From an uncultured bacterium (GTDB taxonomy: Bacteria; Actinomycetota; Coriobacteriia; Coriobacteriales; Coriobacteriaceae), in contig CAJMRN010000078.1 of the NCBI GenBank assembly GCA_905215815.1, forward strand, positions 1-8,991: a stretch of 8,991 bases of DNA, in the 5' to 3' direction. Of this stretch, positions 1 to 6,516 are shown one piece after another (positions within the stretch are counted from its first letter, which is position 1; each line of letters begins with the position of its first letter). The position numbers and the translations under genes are program-made. Under the pieces are notes generated by a model that worked only from the letters and a program-made list of their open reading frames with translations, searched no databases and was not told the origin of the DNA.

Positions 1-420
1 AAGGCTCTCGTTGCCGCCGGTCTTGTTCCCGTCTTCTGCTGCGGCGAGTCCCTCGAGGTCCGCGAGGCCGGCACCTATGTCGAGCACGTCGTGAACCAGG
101 TCAAGGCTGGCCTTGCTGGTCTTGAGATCACCTGCCCCAAGCAGGTCGTCGTCGCCTACGAGCCCATCTGGGCCATCGGCACCGGCAAGACCGCTACCGC
201 TGAGGACGCTCAGGAGGTCTGCGGCGCTATCCGTGAGACCCTCAAGGAGATGTTCGGCGAGGAACTCGCCGACGGTATCCGCGTTCTCTACGGTGGTTCC
301 GCCAAGCCCGGCAACATTGCCGAGCTCGTCGCCAAGCCCGATGTCGACGGCGCCCTCGTGGGTGGCGCTTCGCTCAAGGCTGCCGACTTCGCTTCTATGG
401 TCGTCAAGGCAGGCGAGTAG
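1..420 (+). CDS. tpiA: triosephosphate isomerase, C-terminal part (5' end outside window)
   Basis: TpiA interconverts dihydroxyacetone phosphate and glyceraldehyde 3-phosphate in the cytoplasm during glycolysis. Reading frame 1 is open from the first base and gives 139 residues before TAG. The family is about 250 residues, so roughly 110 N-terminal residues lie upstream, and the GTG at 91 is an internal valine rather than a start. Visible landmarks are the CCGES stretch (visible residues 13-17), the catalytic-glutamate motif YEPIWAIGTGK with Glu at visible residue 54 followed by the flexible loop, and the phosphate-binding YGGS (97-100) and VGGASL (120-125) segments. The N-terminal Lys and the catalytic His fall outside the window. 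The stop lies 5 nt before gpmI, so the two are almost certainly cotranscribed. In related bacteria gap and pgk usually lie upstream, but that cannot be seen here. Identification is secure. Confidence 0.97.
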   Translation, partial: KALVAAGLVPVFCCGESLEVREAGTYVEHVVNQVKAGLAGLEITCPKQVVVAYEPIWAIGTGKTATAEDAQEVCGAIRETLKEMFGEELADGIRVLYGGSAKPGNIAELVAKPDVDGALVGGASLKAADFASMVVKAGE

Positions 421-425
421 GACAT

Positions 426-1979
426 ATGGCACAGCGTCATCTTCCTGCACTCCTGATCATCATGGATGGTTGCGGCCTTGCTCCGGCCGATGGCGAGAAC
501 GCCGTCGCCGCTGCCAAGACGCCCTTCCTTGATAGCCTGTACGAGAAGTACCCCCACACCACGCTCGGCGCTTCGGGCGAGGACGTGGGCCTTCCCGACG
601 GTCAGATGGGCAACTCCGAGGTGGGTCACCTCAATATCGGTGCCGGCCGCATCGTCTTCCAGGAGCTTTCGCGCATCAACAACGCCATCAAGGACGGCTC
701 CATCGCCAAGAACGAGGTCTTCGTCAAGGCTATGGACGATGTAAAGGCCGAGGGCAAGACCCTCCATCTCATGGGTCTTATGAGCCCTGGCGGTGTTCAT
801 TCCCACATAAACCACGTCGAGGCTCTGGTCAAGATGGCTGCCCAGCATGGCGTCAAGACCGTTCGCGTCCACGCCTTTATGGATGGCCGCGACGTCGACC
901 CGCAGTCCGGTGCCGGCTACATGAGCGAGTTCTGCGCCTTCCTGGCCAAGATCTCCGAGGAGACTGGTTGCGACGCTCGCGTTGCCACCGTCTCGGGCCG
1001 TTACTGGGCCATGGACCGCGATAACCGTTGGGAGCGCATCCAGCGCGCCTACGACGTCATGGTCAACGCATCTGATGCCGATACCGACCCTGTTGCCGGT
1101 ATCAAGGCCTACTACGAGAAGGATCCGCGCGGCGACGAGTTCGTCGAGCCCTTCGCTGCCCACAACGAGGGCATCCACGAGGGCGACGCGGCCATCTTCT
1201 TCAACTTCCGTCCCGACCGCGCTCGTCAGATGACCCGCGTGTTCACGGACAAGGAGTTCGATGGCTTTGAGCGCGAGCAGATCAAGCTTTCGCACTTTGT
1301 GACGATGACCGAGTACGACCCGACGTTTGACGTCGAGGTCGCCTTCCCCAAGACGTTCCCCGAGAACGTCCTGGCCGACGTTATCGCCGCCAATGGCCTG
1401 AAGCAGCTGCACACCGCCGAGACCGAGAAGTACGCCCACGTGACGTTCTTCCTCAACGGCGGCATCGAGGAGCCCAAGGAGGGCGAGGAGCGCGTGCTCG
1501 TCGCTTCCCCCAAGGTCGCTACCTACGATCTGCAGCCTGAGATGAGCGCTCCCGAGGTTACCGAGAAGCTTGTCGCCGCCATCAACGAGGATCGCGCTGA
1601 TTTCTACATCGTGAACTTCGCGAACTGCGACATGGTTGGTCACACCGGTGTCTTCGACGCCGCCGTTAAGGCCGTCGAGGCTGTTGACGATGCCCTGTCC
1701 AAGGTTGTCCCGGCGATTCTCGCCAAGGGCGGCTTTGCGCTGATTACCGCCGACCACGGCAACGCCGATCACATGTTTGACGTTGCTTCCGACGGTTCCA
1801 AGCATCCGTTTACGGCTCACACCACCAACCGCGTCCCGTTCATCATCGTTGATGAGAAGGCCAAGCTCACCGGTATCGAGGACGGCCGTCTTTCCGATAT
1901 CGCTCCGACCATGCTCACCATGGCTGGTATTGAGCCTTCCGCCGAGATGACGGGTCGCGTGCTCGCCACCGAGGTCTAA
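426..1979 (+). CDS. gpmI: 2,3-bisphosphoglycerate-independent phosphoglycerate mutase
   Basis: GpmI interconverts 3- and 2-phosphoglycerate in glycolysis through a phosphoserine intermediate on a two-metal (usually Mn) centre. It is cytoplasmic. The 517-residue product matches the usual family length of about 510. It shows the alkaline-phosphatase-like phosphatase domain split around an inserted transferase domain. Seen: metal ligand Asp14, catalytic Ser64 in NSEVGHLNIGAGR (63-75), GGVHSH with His125, DGRD (153-156), the GRYWAMDRDNRWER substrate segment (191-204), FRPDRARQ (261-268), and the second metal set Asp402/His406 in NCDMVGHTG, Asp443/His444 in TADHGN, and His465 in AHTT. The segment usually written DGWG is DGCG here (Cys16). 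ATG 426 is the only sensible start, 5 nt after the tpiA stop. Its ribosome-binding site is weak (purine-rich bases inside the tpiA end), which suggests translational coupling. A terminator follows at 2004. Confidence 0.98.
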   Translation: MAQRHLPALLIIMDGCGLAPADGENAVAAAKTPFLDSLYEKYPHTTLGASGEDVGLPDGQMGNSEVGHLNIGAGRIVFQELSRINNAIKDGSIAKNEVFVKAMDDVKAEGKTLHLMGLMSPGGVHSHINHVEALVKMAAQHGVKTVRVHAFMDGRDVDPQSGAGYMSEFCAFLAKISEETGCDARVATVSGRYWAMDRDNRWERIQRAYDVMVNASDADTDPVAGIKAYYEKDPRGDEFVEPFAAHNEGIHEGDAAIFFNFRPDRARQMTRVFTDKEFDGFEREQIKLSHFVTMTEYDPTFDVEVAFPKTFPENVLADVIAANGLKQLHTAETEKYAHVTFFLNGGIEEPKEGEERVLVASPKVATYDLQPEMSAPEVTEKLVAAINEDRADFYIVNFANCDMVGHTGVFDAAVKAVEAVDDALSKVVPAILAKGGFALITADHGNADHMFDVASDGSKHPFTAHTTNRVPFIIVDEKAKLTGIEDGRLSDIAPTMLTMAGIEPSAEMTGRVLATEV

Positions 1980-2003
1980 GAGAAAACGCCAAGCGTTTCT
2001 TTG

Positions 2004-2040
2004 AAGGGGGTTGTCCATATTCGGGCAATCCCCTTTTTTT
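2004..2040 (+). terminator. intrinsic terminator after gpmI
   Basis: A 13-bp stem (2004-2016 with 2023-2035, two G-U wobbles, otherwise fully paired) has a 6-nt loop ATATTC and ends in a run of seven T (2034-2040). This is the classic Rho-independent form. It lies 24 nt after the gpmI stop and separates the glycolytic cluster from secG. Confidence 0.93.
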
Positions 2041-2099
2041 GGTATTTCTGCCATATCTGCCCCGTCCCCAAATGGCAGGTGGGGGAGTGTCGGGGGTTG

Positions 2100-2108
2100 T
2101 GGTACAGT
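2100..2108 (+). promoter_or_regulatory. candidate extended -10 promoter for secG
   Basis: TGG directly precedes TACAGT (2103-2108), giving the TGnTAnnnT form of an extended -10 element. No good -35 hexamer sits 16-18 nt upstream, where the sequence is G-rich. It lies after the gpmI terminator and 37 nt before the secG start, so it is well placed to give secG its own transcript with a short leader. A 7-bp inverted repeat (CTGCCAT 2048-2054, ATGGCAG 2072-2078) and runs of C and G lie just upstream and might be a regulatory site, but nothing identifies a regulator. Confidence 0.35.
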
Positions 2109-2144
2109 ACTGGAGTTTGAATTGTTCTATTAAGGAGCTTATCT

Positions 2145-2399
2145 ATGGGTCCGTTCCAGATTCTTCTGTTTGTCGTTTGGGCTGTCTCTGCCGTGGCGCT
2201 GACGATTCTCGTCCTGATGCATTCCGGTAAGGGCACCGGCGTTTCGGATATGATCGCTAGCTCGCTGTATAACTCCAGCTCTGCCACGGGCGTCATGGAG
2301 CAGAACCTCGATCGCCTGACGGTAATTATGGCCGTCGTTTTTGCCGTGTGCGTCGTCCTGTGCATGTTCTTCTTCCCGCAGGGCATCGTCGGCTACTAA
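2145..2399 (+). CDS. secG: preprotein translocase subunit SecG
   Basis: SecG is the small accessory subunit of the SecYEG protein-export channel in the cytoplasmic membrane; it helps SecA-driven translocation. The 84-residue product is slightly longer than the usual 70-80. It has the family layout: a first hydrophobic helix at about residues 5-25, a short polar loop with LMHSGKGTGVSD (24-35, the conserved Gly/Lys-rich loop) and a Ser/Ala-rich stretch, and a second helix at about 58-78 ending close to the C-terminus. The start is fixed by AAGGAG (2132-2137), 7 nt before ATG. It has its own terminator downstream and a terminator upstream, so it appears monocistronic. Its position directly after gpmI follows a gap-pgk-tpiA-gpm-secG arrangement common in Gram-positive bacteria. 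Proteins this short have weak motifs, but topology, length and position agree. Confidence 0.93.
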   Translation: MGPFQILLFVVWAVSAVALTILVLMHSGKGTGVSDMIASSLYNSSSATGVMEQNLDRLTVIMAVVFAVCVVLCMFFFPQGIVGY

Positions 2400-2421
2400 G
2401 CACGAGCCGCATAAATATTTG

Positions 2422-2456
2422 AAAAGGGTTCCGTAAGTGCGGGACCCTTTTTGTTT
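2422..2456 (+). terminator. intrinsic terminator after secG
   Basis: A 12-bp stem (2422-2433 with 2440-2451, one G-U wobble) has a 6-nt loop TAAGTG and runs into T-rich sequence (2448-2456, broken by one G). It starts 23 nt after the secG stop and separates secG from the peptide-transport operon. Confidence 0.9.
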
Positions 2457-2565
2457 ACATATTTGTAACAGAGTCAAAATATCCCCACATACTTCGCCCA
2501 ACTAAAGAAATTCTCGACCGTTGACCGGAATTAGCCCCAAATCGTGCATAAAATGCGCTACTGTA

Positions 2566-2594
2566 TTGCGAAACGTTGGTCCGTTGTGCATAAC
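2566..2594 (+). promoter_or_regulatory. weak sigma-70-like promoter candidate for the opp operon
   Basis: TTGCGA (2566-2571) and CATAAC (2589-2594) are separated by 17 nt; each matches 4 of 6 consensus bases. The site lies in the AT-richer 237-nt leader between the secG terminator and oppA and would give a leader of roughly 90 nt. A 7-bp hairpin (2581-2587 with 2603-2609, one G-U) overlaps its -10 region. The match is marginal. The only firm point is that a promoter must lie somewhere between 2457 and 2690, because a terminator precedes and an operon follows. Confidence 0.22.
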
Positions 2595-2693
2595 CAGCCA
2601 TAGCAACGGGCGGCGTTTTGATGGTTCGGATCGGATTGTCTCGACATGTGTCCGACTGAACATTTCTTTGTCCTATCTCATAAGGAGGATGGC

Positions 2694-4370
2694 ATGGCTG
2701 ATTCTATGTTCCACCAGCCCGTTATGGGTCGTCGCGCCTTTGTTGGCGGCACCCTCGCTGCGAGCTCCATGGCTTTTCTTGCCGCATGCGGCAAGAAGGG
2801 CGGCGACGCTTCCGGTTCTGAGTCCGGTTCGACGCTGAACTTCTACATTAACAACCCGGTCTGCATCGACCCCTACAATGTCCAGGAGGACCAGGGCACT
2901 CAGGTCGAGTACCAGCTCTTTGACGCTCTGACCTCTTATGACGCCGAGAAGGGCGAGATCGTTCCGCTGGCTTGCGAGTCCTTCGAGGCCAACGACGACG
3001 CCACCGAGTTCACCTTCAAGATCAAGAAGGCCAAGTTCCACAACGGTGACGACGTTACCTCCAAGTCCTTCAAGCTCGGTTGGGAGCGTCTGGTCAGCAC
3101 TAAGTCGGCCATCGCTACCGAGTATGGCCCGTCCGAGGTCTCCTATCACCTTTCCATGGTCGAGGGCTATGACGATCTGCTTGCCGGTAACGCTACCGAG
3201 CTCAGCGGTGTTACCTGCCCCGACGATGAGACCCTCGTCGTCAAGCTGTCTTCCGCTTACGCCGACTTCCCCTTCGTCGCCTCTCACCCGGCTCTGGCCC
3301 CGGTTCCCGAGTGCGCCGAGTCCGATGCCAAGAGCTTCTATCTTGCACCGGTCGGTAACGGCCCGTTCATGATGGACGGCAAGTGGGAGGATGGTCAGGA
3401 GATCAACCTCAAGAAGTTCGACGATTACTATGGCGACAAGGCCAAGATCGATGGCATCCACTTCCAGGTCATCAAGGACATGGAGACCGCTTACAAGGAG
3501 TTCCAGGCCGGTAACCTCGATGTTTGCGACGTTCCCGTTGCTCAGATCGATGCCGCTAAGAAGGATCGCGGCGTGTCCAAGGACGGCTACACCATGGGCG
3601 ACGGCGAGCGCATGCTGCTCGGCTCCGAGCCTTCCACCTACTACCTGACCTGCAACAACACGGCCGAGCCGTTCAACAACGCCGACCTGCGTAGGGGCAT
3701 TTCCCTGGCCATCAACCGTGAGGCCATCTGCAAGACCATCTTCAAGGGTACCCGTACCCCCGCTGACGGCATTGTTCCTCCGGGCATCGATGGCTACAAG
3801 GAGGGCGCATGGGAGTTCTGCGAGTACAACGTTGATAAGGCCAACGAGTACCTCGACAAGGTTGCTCCCGCTGGCGCTAACGGCGACCGTGGCATTAGCG
3901 TGACCCTTTCCTACAACCAGGACGGTGGTCACAAGGAGATCATGGAGTCCATCATCGGCGACCTCGCCAAGGTTGGCGTTACCGCTGTCTCCGATACCCC
4001 CGAGTGGTCTGCCCTGCTCGAGCAGTACCAGAACTTCGACTATCAGTTTGGTCGTCTGGGCTGGATTGCCGACTACCCGATCATGGACAACTTCCTGTAT
4101 CCGCTGTTCCACTCCGACTCCCTCGGTGGCGACAACCGCTCTGGTTACAACAACCCCGAGTTCGACGCCAAGGTCGACGAGGCCCGTACCACGGTTGACG
4201 ACGAAGAGCGCGTCGCTAAGATGCAGGAGGCCGACGCAATGGTCGCTGCTGACTGCCCGGTCATCCCGGTGATGTTCTACACGCATACCATCGCCGGTTC
4301 TGATCGCATCAAGCACCTCTATGTCGATCCGCAGAAGCACGCCGAGCTGGGTACCGCTGAGCTCGCCTAA
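2694..4370 (+). CDS. oppA: peptide ABC transporter substrate-binding lipoprotein (SBP_bac_5 / OppA type)
   Basis: This is the extracytoplasmic receptor of the importer; it binds peptides and hands them to the OppBC channel. The 558-residue length is normal for the OppA/DppA family. The start at 2694 is chosen because AAGGAGG (2682-2688) lies 5 nt before it; the upstream in-frame ATG at 2646 has no such site and would push the signal peptide inward. The signal has Arg13-Arg14 (GRRAFVGG), a hydrophobic core, and lipobox LAAC with Cys32 as the lipidated residue, followed by a Gly/Ser-rich linker. Family motifs: AKFHNGDDVTSKSFKLGWER (113-132), the GNGPFMM segment (221-227), a DLRRGISLAINRE stretch (331-343), and GWIADYP (456-462) near the C-terminal lobe. 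Ligand size (di- or oligopeptide) cannot be told from sequence, so the symbol is by family and operon. Two stem-loops follow before oppB. Confidence 0.93.
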   Translation: MADSMFHQPVMGRRAFVGGTLAASSMAFLAACGKKGGDASGSESGSTLNFYINNPVCIDPYNVQEDQGTQVEYQLFDALTSYDAEKGEIVPLACESFEANDDATEFTFKIKKAKFHNGDDVTSKSFKLGWERLVSTKSAIATEYGPSEVSYHLSMVEGYDDLLAGNATELSGVTCPDDETLVVKLSSAYADFPFVASHPALAPVPECAESDAKSFYLAPVGNGPFMMDGKWEDGQEINLKKFDDYYGDKAKIDGIHFQVIKDMETAYKEFQAGNLDVCDVPVAQIDAAKKDRGVSKDGYTMGDGERMLLGSEPSTYYLTCNNTAEPFNNADLRRGISLAINREAICKTIFKGTRTPADGIVPPGIDGYKEGAWEFCEYNVDKANEYLDKVAPAGANGDRGISVTLSYNQDGGHKEIMESIIGDLAKVGVTAVSDTPEWSALLEQYQNFDYQFGRLGWIADYPIMDNFLYPLFHSDSLGGDNRSGYNNPEFDAKVDEARTTVDDEERVAKMQEADAMVAADCPVIPVMFYTHTIAGSDRIKHLYVDPQKHAELGTAELA

Positions 4371-4381
4371 GAGTTTGCAGC

Positions 4382-4419
4382 TTCCGTGAGGGTCAAGTAT
4401 TTACGTAGACCTCATGGGA
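4382..4419 (+). repeat. stem-loop in the oppA-oppB spacer (first)
   Basis: Bases 4382-4394 pair with 4408-4419 (12 pairs, two of them G-U, one bulged G at 4392) around a 13-nt loop. The stem begins 11 nt after the oppA stop. No T-run follows, so it is not a standard terminator. It would sit at the 3' end of oppA mRNA, where it could slow 3'-exonuclease decay. Confidence 0.5.
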
Positions 4420-4466
4420 AACATACAGTTCTCCCTAACCTGGGGTAAACTGGCTGATGGTAATTT

Positions 4467-4496
4467 TGGGATGCCGGTCTGGCGATCGGCATCCCA
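4467..4496 (+). repeat. stem-loop in the oppA-oppB spacer (second), possible leaky terminator
   Basis: TGGGATGCCG (4467-4476) and CGGCATCCCA (4487-4496) are perfect inverted repeats of 10 bp around a 10-nt loop. The sequence after it is only ATTTA-like (TTTA 4497-4500), too weak for full termination. Lying 30 nt upstream of oppB, it fits partial termination or mRNA stabilisation that leaves oppA in excess over oppBCDF, an arrangement known for binding-protein genes in other ABC operons. The regulatory role is inference; the hairpin itself is plain in the sequence. Confidence 0.65.
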
Positions 4497-4526
4497 TTTA
4501 GGTTAATCCCTAGATAGGGGAGTGGT

Positions 4527-5564
4527 ATGGGTAAGTACATCGTTAAACGTGTGCTTCAGTTCATCCCGGTGTTTTTGGGCGTTACGCTGATTCTGTTCGC
4601 CCTCCAGAATATCGTGCCGGGAGATCCGATCAAGCTGATCGGTGGAGACAAGGCTCTGTCCCCCGAGGTAGAGCTTCAGCTTCGCGTCCGCTATCACCTG
4701 GTCCAGTCGGACGAGGACGGCAACGCGATCCTTGACGAGAACGGCGACCCCGTTCAAACGTCGCTCGTGGACCGTTACTTGTATTACATGAACGGCCTGC
4801 TTCATGGCGATCTGGGCAATTCGTATCAGCGCAAGCTGCCGGTTACGGAAATCTTTGCCCAGAAGTATCCGTATACGGTCAAACTTGCCGCGTGCGCCAT
4901 CGTGCTCGAGGCAATCATGGGTATCGGTGCGGGTATCATTTCGGCGGTAAAGCGTTATTCCTTCTGGGATATTTTGGTAACGCTCACCACGTCGATCCTC
5001 GTTGCGGTCCCGGCCTTCTGGCTCGGTATGTTGCTGCAGCTGTTCTTTGGCGTCATCCTCAAGGACGCCACGGGCGGTGCAATCTCCATGCCGATCTCGG
5101 GTGCCGGCGGTTCCAGCTCTCAGTATCAGGATTGGATGCACTATGTGCTTCCGACCATTACGCTGGCTTCGGTTTCGACCGCTTATGCTGCCCGCATTAT
5201 GCGCTCGCAGCTGCTTGACGTCATGAACCAGGATTACATCCGTACGGCAAAAGCCAAGGGTCTCTCCAATCGCGCGATCATCATCAAGCATGCGCTTAAG
5301 AATGCACTCATTCCCGTCGTTACCTATATTGGTGTCGACTTCGGTGGCATGCTTTCGGGCGCCATCCTGACCGAGACGGTCTTCAACTGGCCCGGTATCG
5401 GCTATGAGGTCTATCGCGCCATCAGCATGCGTGACTGGCCCATCGTTATGGGCGGCGTTACGCTCATCGTCGTCGTCGTCATGGTGATCAACCTACTCGT
5501 CGACATCAGCTATGCATTCCTCGACCCGCGCATCCGCCTTGGCGGTCCGTCGGATAAGGCCTAA
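4527..5564 (+). CDS. oppB: peptide ABC transporter permease OppB
   Basis: OppB is one of the two membrane subunits forming the peptide channel. The 345 residues hold a hydrophobic N-terminal helix (about 9-29), a long external loop, and five further membrane segments (about 118-140, 147-176, 205-222, 262-283, 306-329), the BPD_transp_1 layout. The cytoplasmic EAA loop that docks on the ATPase is seen as DYIRTAKAKGLSNRAIIIKH (236-255). Other family signatures are LLHGDLGNS (91-99), the TETVFNWPGIG stretch (282-292) and FLDPRIR near the end. The external loop carries an acidic Asp/Asn/Gly-rich stretch (62-75) that looks like an insertion. AGGGGAG (4516-4522) lies 4 nt before the ATG. oppC follows after 14 nt. 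Calling it OppB rather than DppB rests on family-level similarity only. Confidence 0.95.
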   Translation: MGKYIVKRVLQFIPVFLGVTLILFALQNIVPGDPIKLIGGDKALSPEVELQLRVRYHLVQSDEDGNAILDENGDPVQTSLVDRYLYYMNGLLHGDLGNSYQRKLPVTEIFAQKYPYTVKLAACAIVLEAIMGIGAGIISAVKRYSFWDILVTLTTSILVAVPAFWLGMLLQLFFGVILKDATGGAISMPISGAGGSSSQYQDWMHYVLPTITLASVSTAYAARIMRSQLLDVMNQDYIRTAKAKGLSNRAIIIKHALKNALIPVVTYIGVDFGGMLSGAILTETVFNWPGIGYEVYRAISMRDWPIVMGGVTLIVVVVMVINLLVDISYAFLDPRIRLGGPSDKA

Positions 5565-5578
5565 GGGAGGTACGTCTC

Positions 5579-6514
5579 ATGCAGGAAACTGATTCTCAGT
5601 CTCAGGAGCAGGCTACCGCCACCAAGGCCGCATCTGCTCCCGCCAAGTCCCGCACGCTGTGGGGCGACGCTTTTAAGCGTCTTCGTAAGAACAAGCTCGC
5701 CGTTATCGGTGTCTGCTGGATCATCATCGTCGTTGTGGTTGCCCTGACCGCAGATCTGTGGGCTAAGCCCTGGCTCGGTTCGCCGACGGCTTCCGATTCG
5801 ACCACCATGGCCGAGACATCGTTACTGGCTCCGTGTGCCGAGCACCCGTTTGGCACCGATGCCCTCGGTCGCGACATTCTCGTCCGTGTTATCTACGGTG
5901 CACGCGTTTCGCTGTCCGTCGGCATTATGGCCACCGCCATCTCCACGTTGATCGGTCTGGTCATGGGCGCCCTGGCCGGTTTCTACGGCGGCATCTGGGA
6001 TACGATCATCATGCGCTGTGCGGACATCTTCCTGGCGTTCCCGTACGTGCTGTTCGTTGTCGCCATGATCGCCGTTATCGGCCGTGGTCTTCAGAACGTC
6101 TTTATCGCCATCGGCATTCTTGGCTGGCCTTCGATTGCGCGCGTCTTCCGATCTGCAATCCTGACGGTCAAGGAAAACGACTATGTTGATGCTGCGCGCG
6201 CGATGGGTGCATCTGATGCTCGTATCGTTGTACGTCACATCTTCCCGAACTCCGTCGCCTCCATCGTGGTCTACGCGACCATGAACATTGGTGGCGCCAT
6301 TCTGACCGAGTCCGCTCTGTCCTTCCTCGGCATGGGCGTTATTCCGCCTACGCCTTCGTGGGGCTCCATGATTCAGGACGGTCAGCAGTATCTTCTGACC
6401 GCTCCCTGGATGATGATCATGCCCGGTCTGGCAATTCTCTCGACGGTGCTCGCCTTCACCCTGCTGGGTGACGGTCTGCGCGACGCCCTCGACGTCAAGA
6501 TGAAGGACGCATAA
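5579..6514 (+). CDS. oppC: peptide ABC transporter permease OppC
   Basis: OppC is the second channel-forming permease and pairs with OppB. The 311-residue protein begins with a polar Gln/Ala/Lys-rich cytoplasmic tail (1-25) and the LWGDAFKRLRKNKLAVIG segment typical of the OppC N-terminal domain, leading into the first membrane helix (about 40-60). HPFGTDALGRD (89-99) is a hallmark of this subunit. Further helices fall at about 112-135, 150-168, 172-187, 226-246 and 277-297. The EAA coupling loop is DYVDAARAMGASDARIVVRH (201-220), followed by PPTPSWGSMI (256-265) and LLGDGLRDALD (295-305), both family-typical. AAGGGAGG (5563-5570), overlapping the oppB stop, lies 8 nt before ATG. oppD begins 2 nt after its stop. 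Confidence 0.96.
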   Translation: MQETDSQSQEQATATKAASAPAKSRTLWGDAFKRLRKNKLAVIGVCWIIIVVVVALTADLWAKPWLGSPTASDSTTMAETSLLAPCAEHPFGTDALGRDILVRVIYGARVSLSVGIMATAISTLIGLVMGALAGFYGGIWDTIIMRCADIFLAFPYVLFVVAMIAVIGRGLQNVFIAIGILGWPSIARVFRSAILTVKENDYVDAARAMGASDARIVVRHIFPNSVASIVVYATMNIGGAILTESALSFLGMGVIPPTPSWGSMIQDGQQYLLTAPWMMIMPGLAILSTVLAFTLLGDGLRDALDVKMKDA

Positions 6515-6516
6515 GG

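Noticed and set aside
288..2054. 588-codon open frame on the minus strand opposite gpmI
   Set aside because: It is in codon register with gpmI, so it stays open only because the sense gene avoids TTA, CTA and TCA codons. It gives a low-complexity Val/Leu/Gly/Asp-rich translation with no motif, while gpmI shows a full set of catalytic residues.
2139..2501. Minus-strand frames 2139-2501 and 1976-2386 over secG
   Set aside because: They overlap secG and cross one or both flanking terminators, have no ribosome-binding site, and show no membrane or domain features, whereas secG has all three supports.
2521..2554. TTGACC (2521-2526) with TAAAAT (2549-2554) as the opp promoter
   Set aside because: Each hexamer is a good match, but the 22-nt spacer is far outside the usual 16-18 nt, so they are unlikely to work as a pair.
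2646..2693. Upstream ATG at 2646 as the oppA start
   Set aside because: There is no ribosome-binding site before it, and it would add 16 polar residues before the signal peptide. The ATG at 2694 has AAGGAGG at proper spacing.
2673..4340. 555-codon open frame on the minus strand opposite oppA
   Set aside because: Same register effect as opposite gpmI; the translation is low in complexity with no domain, and no ribosome-binding site or promoter supports it.
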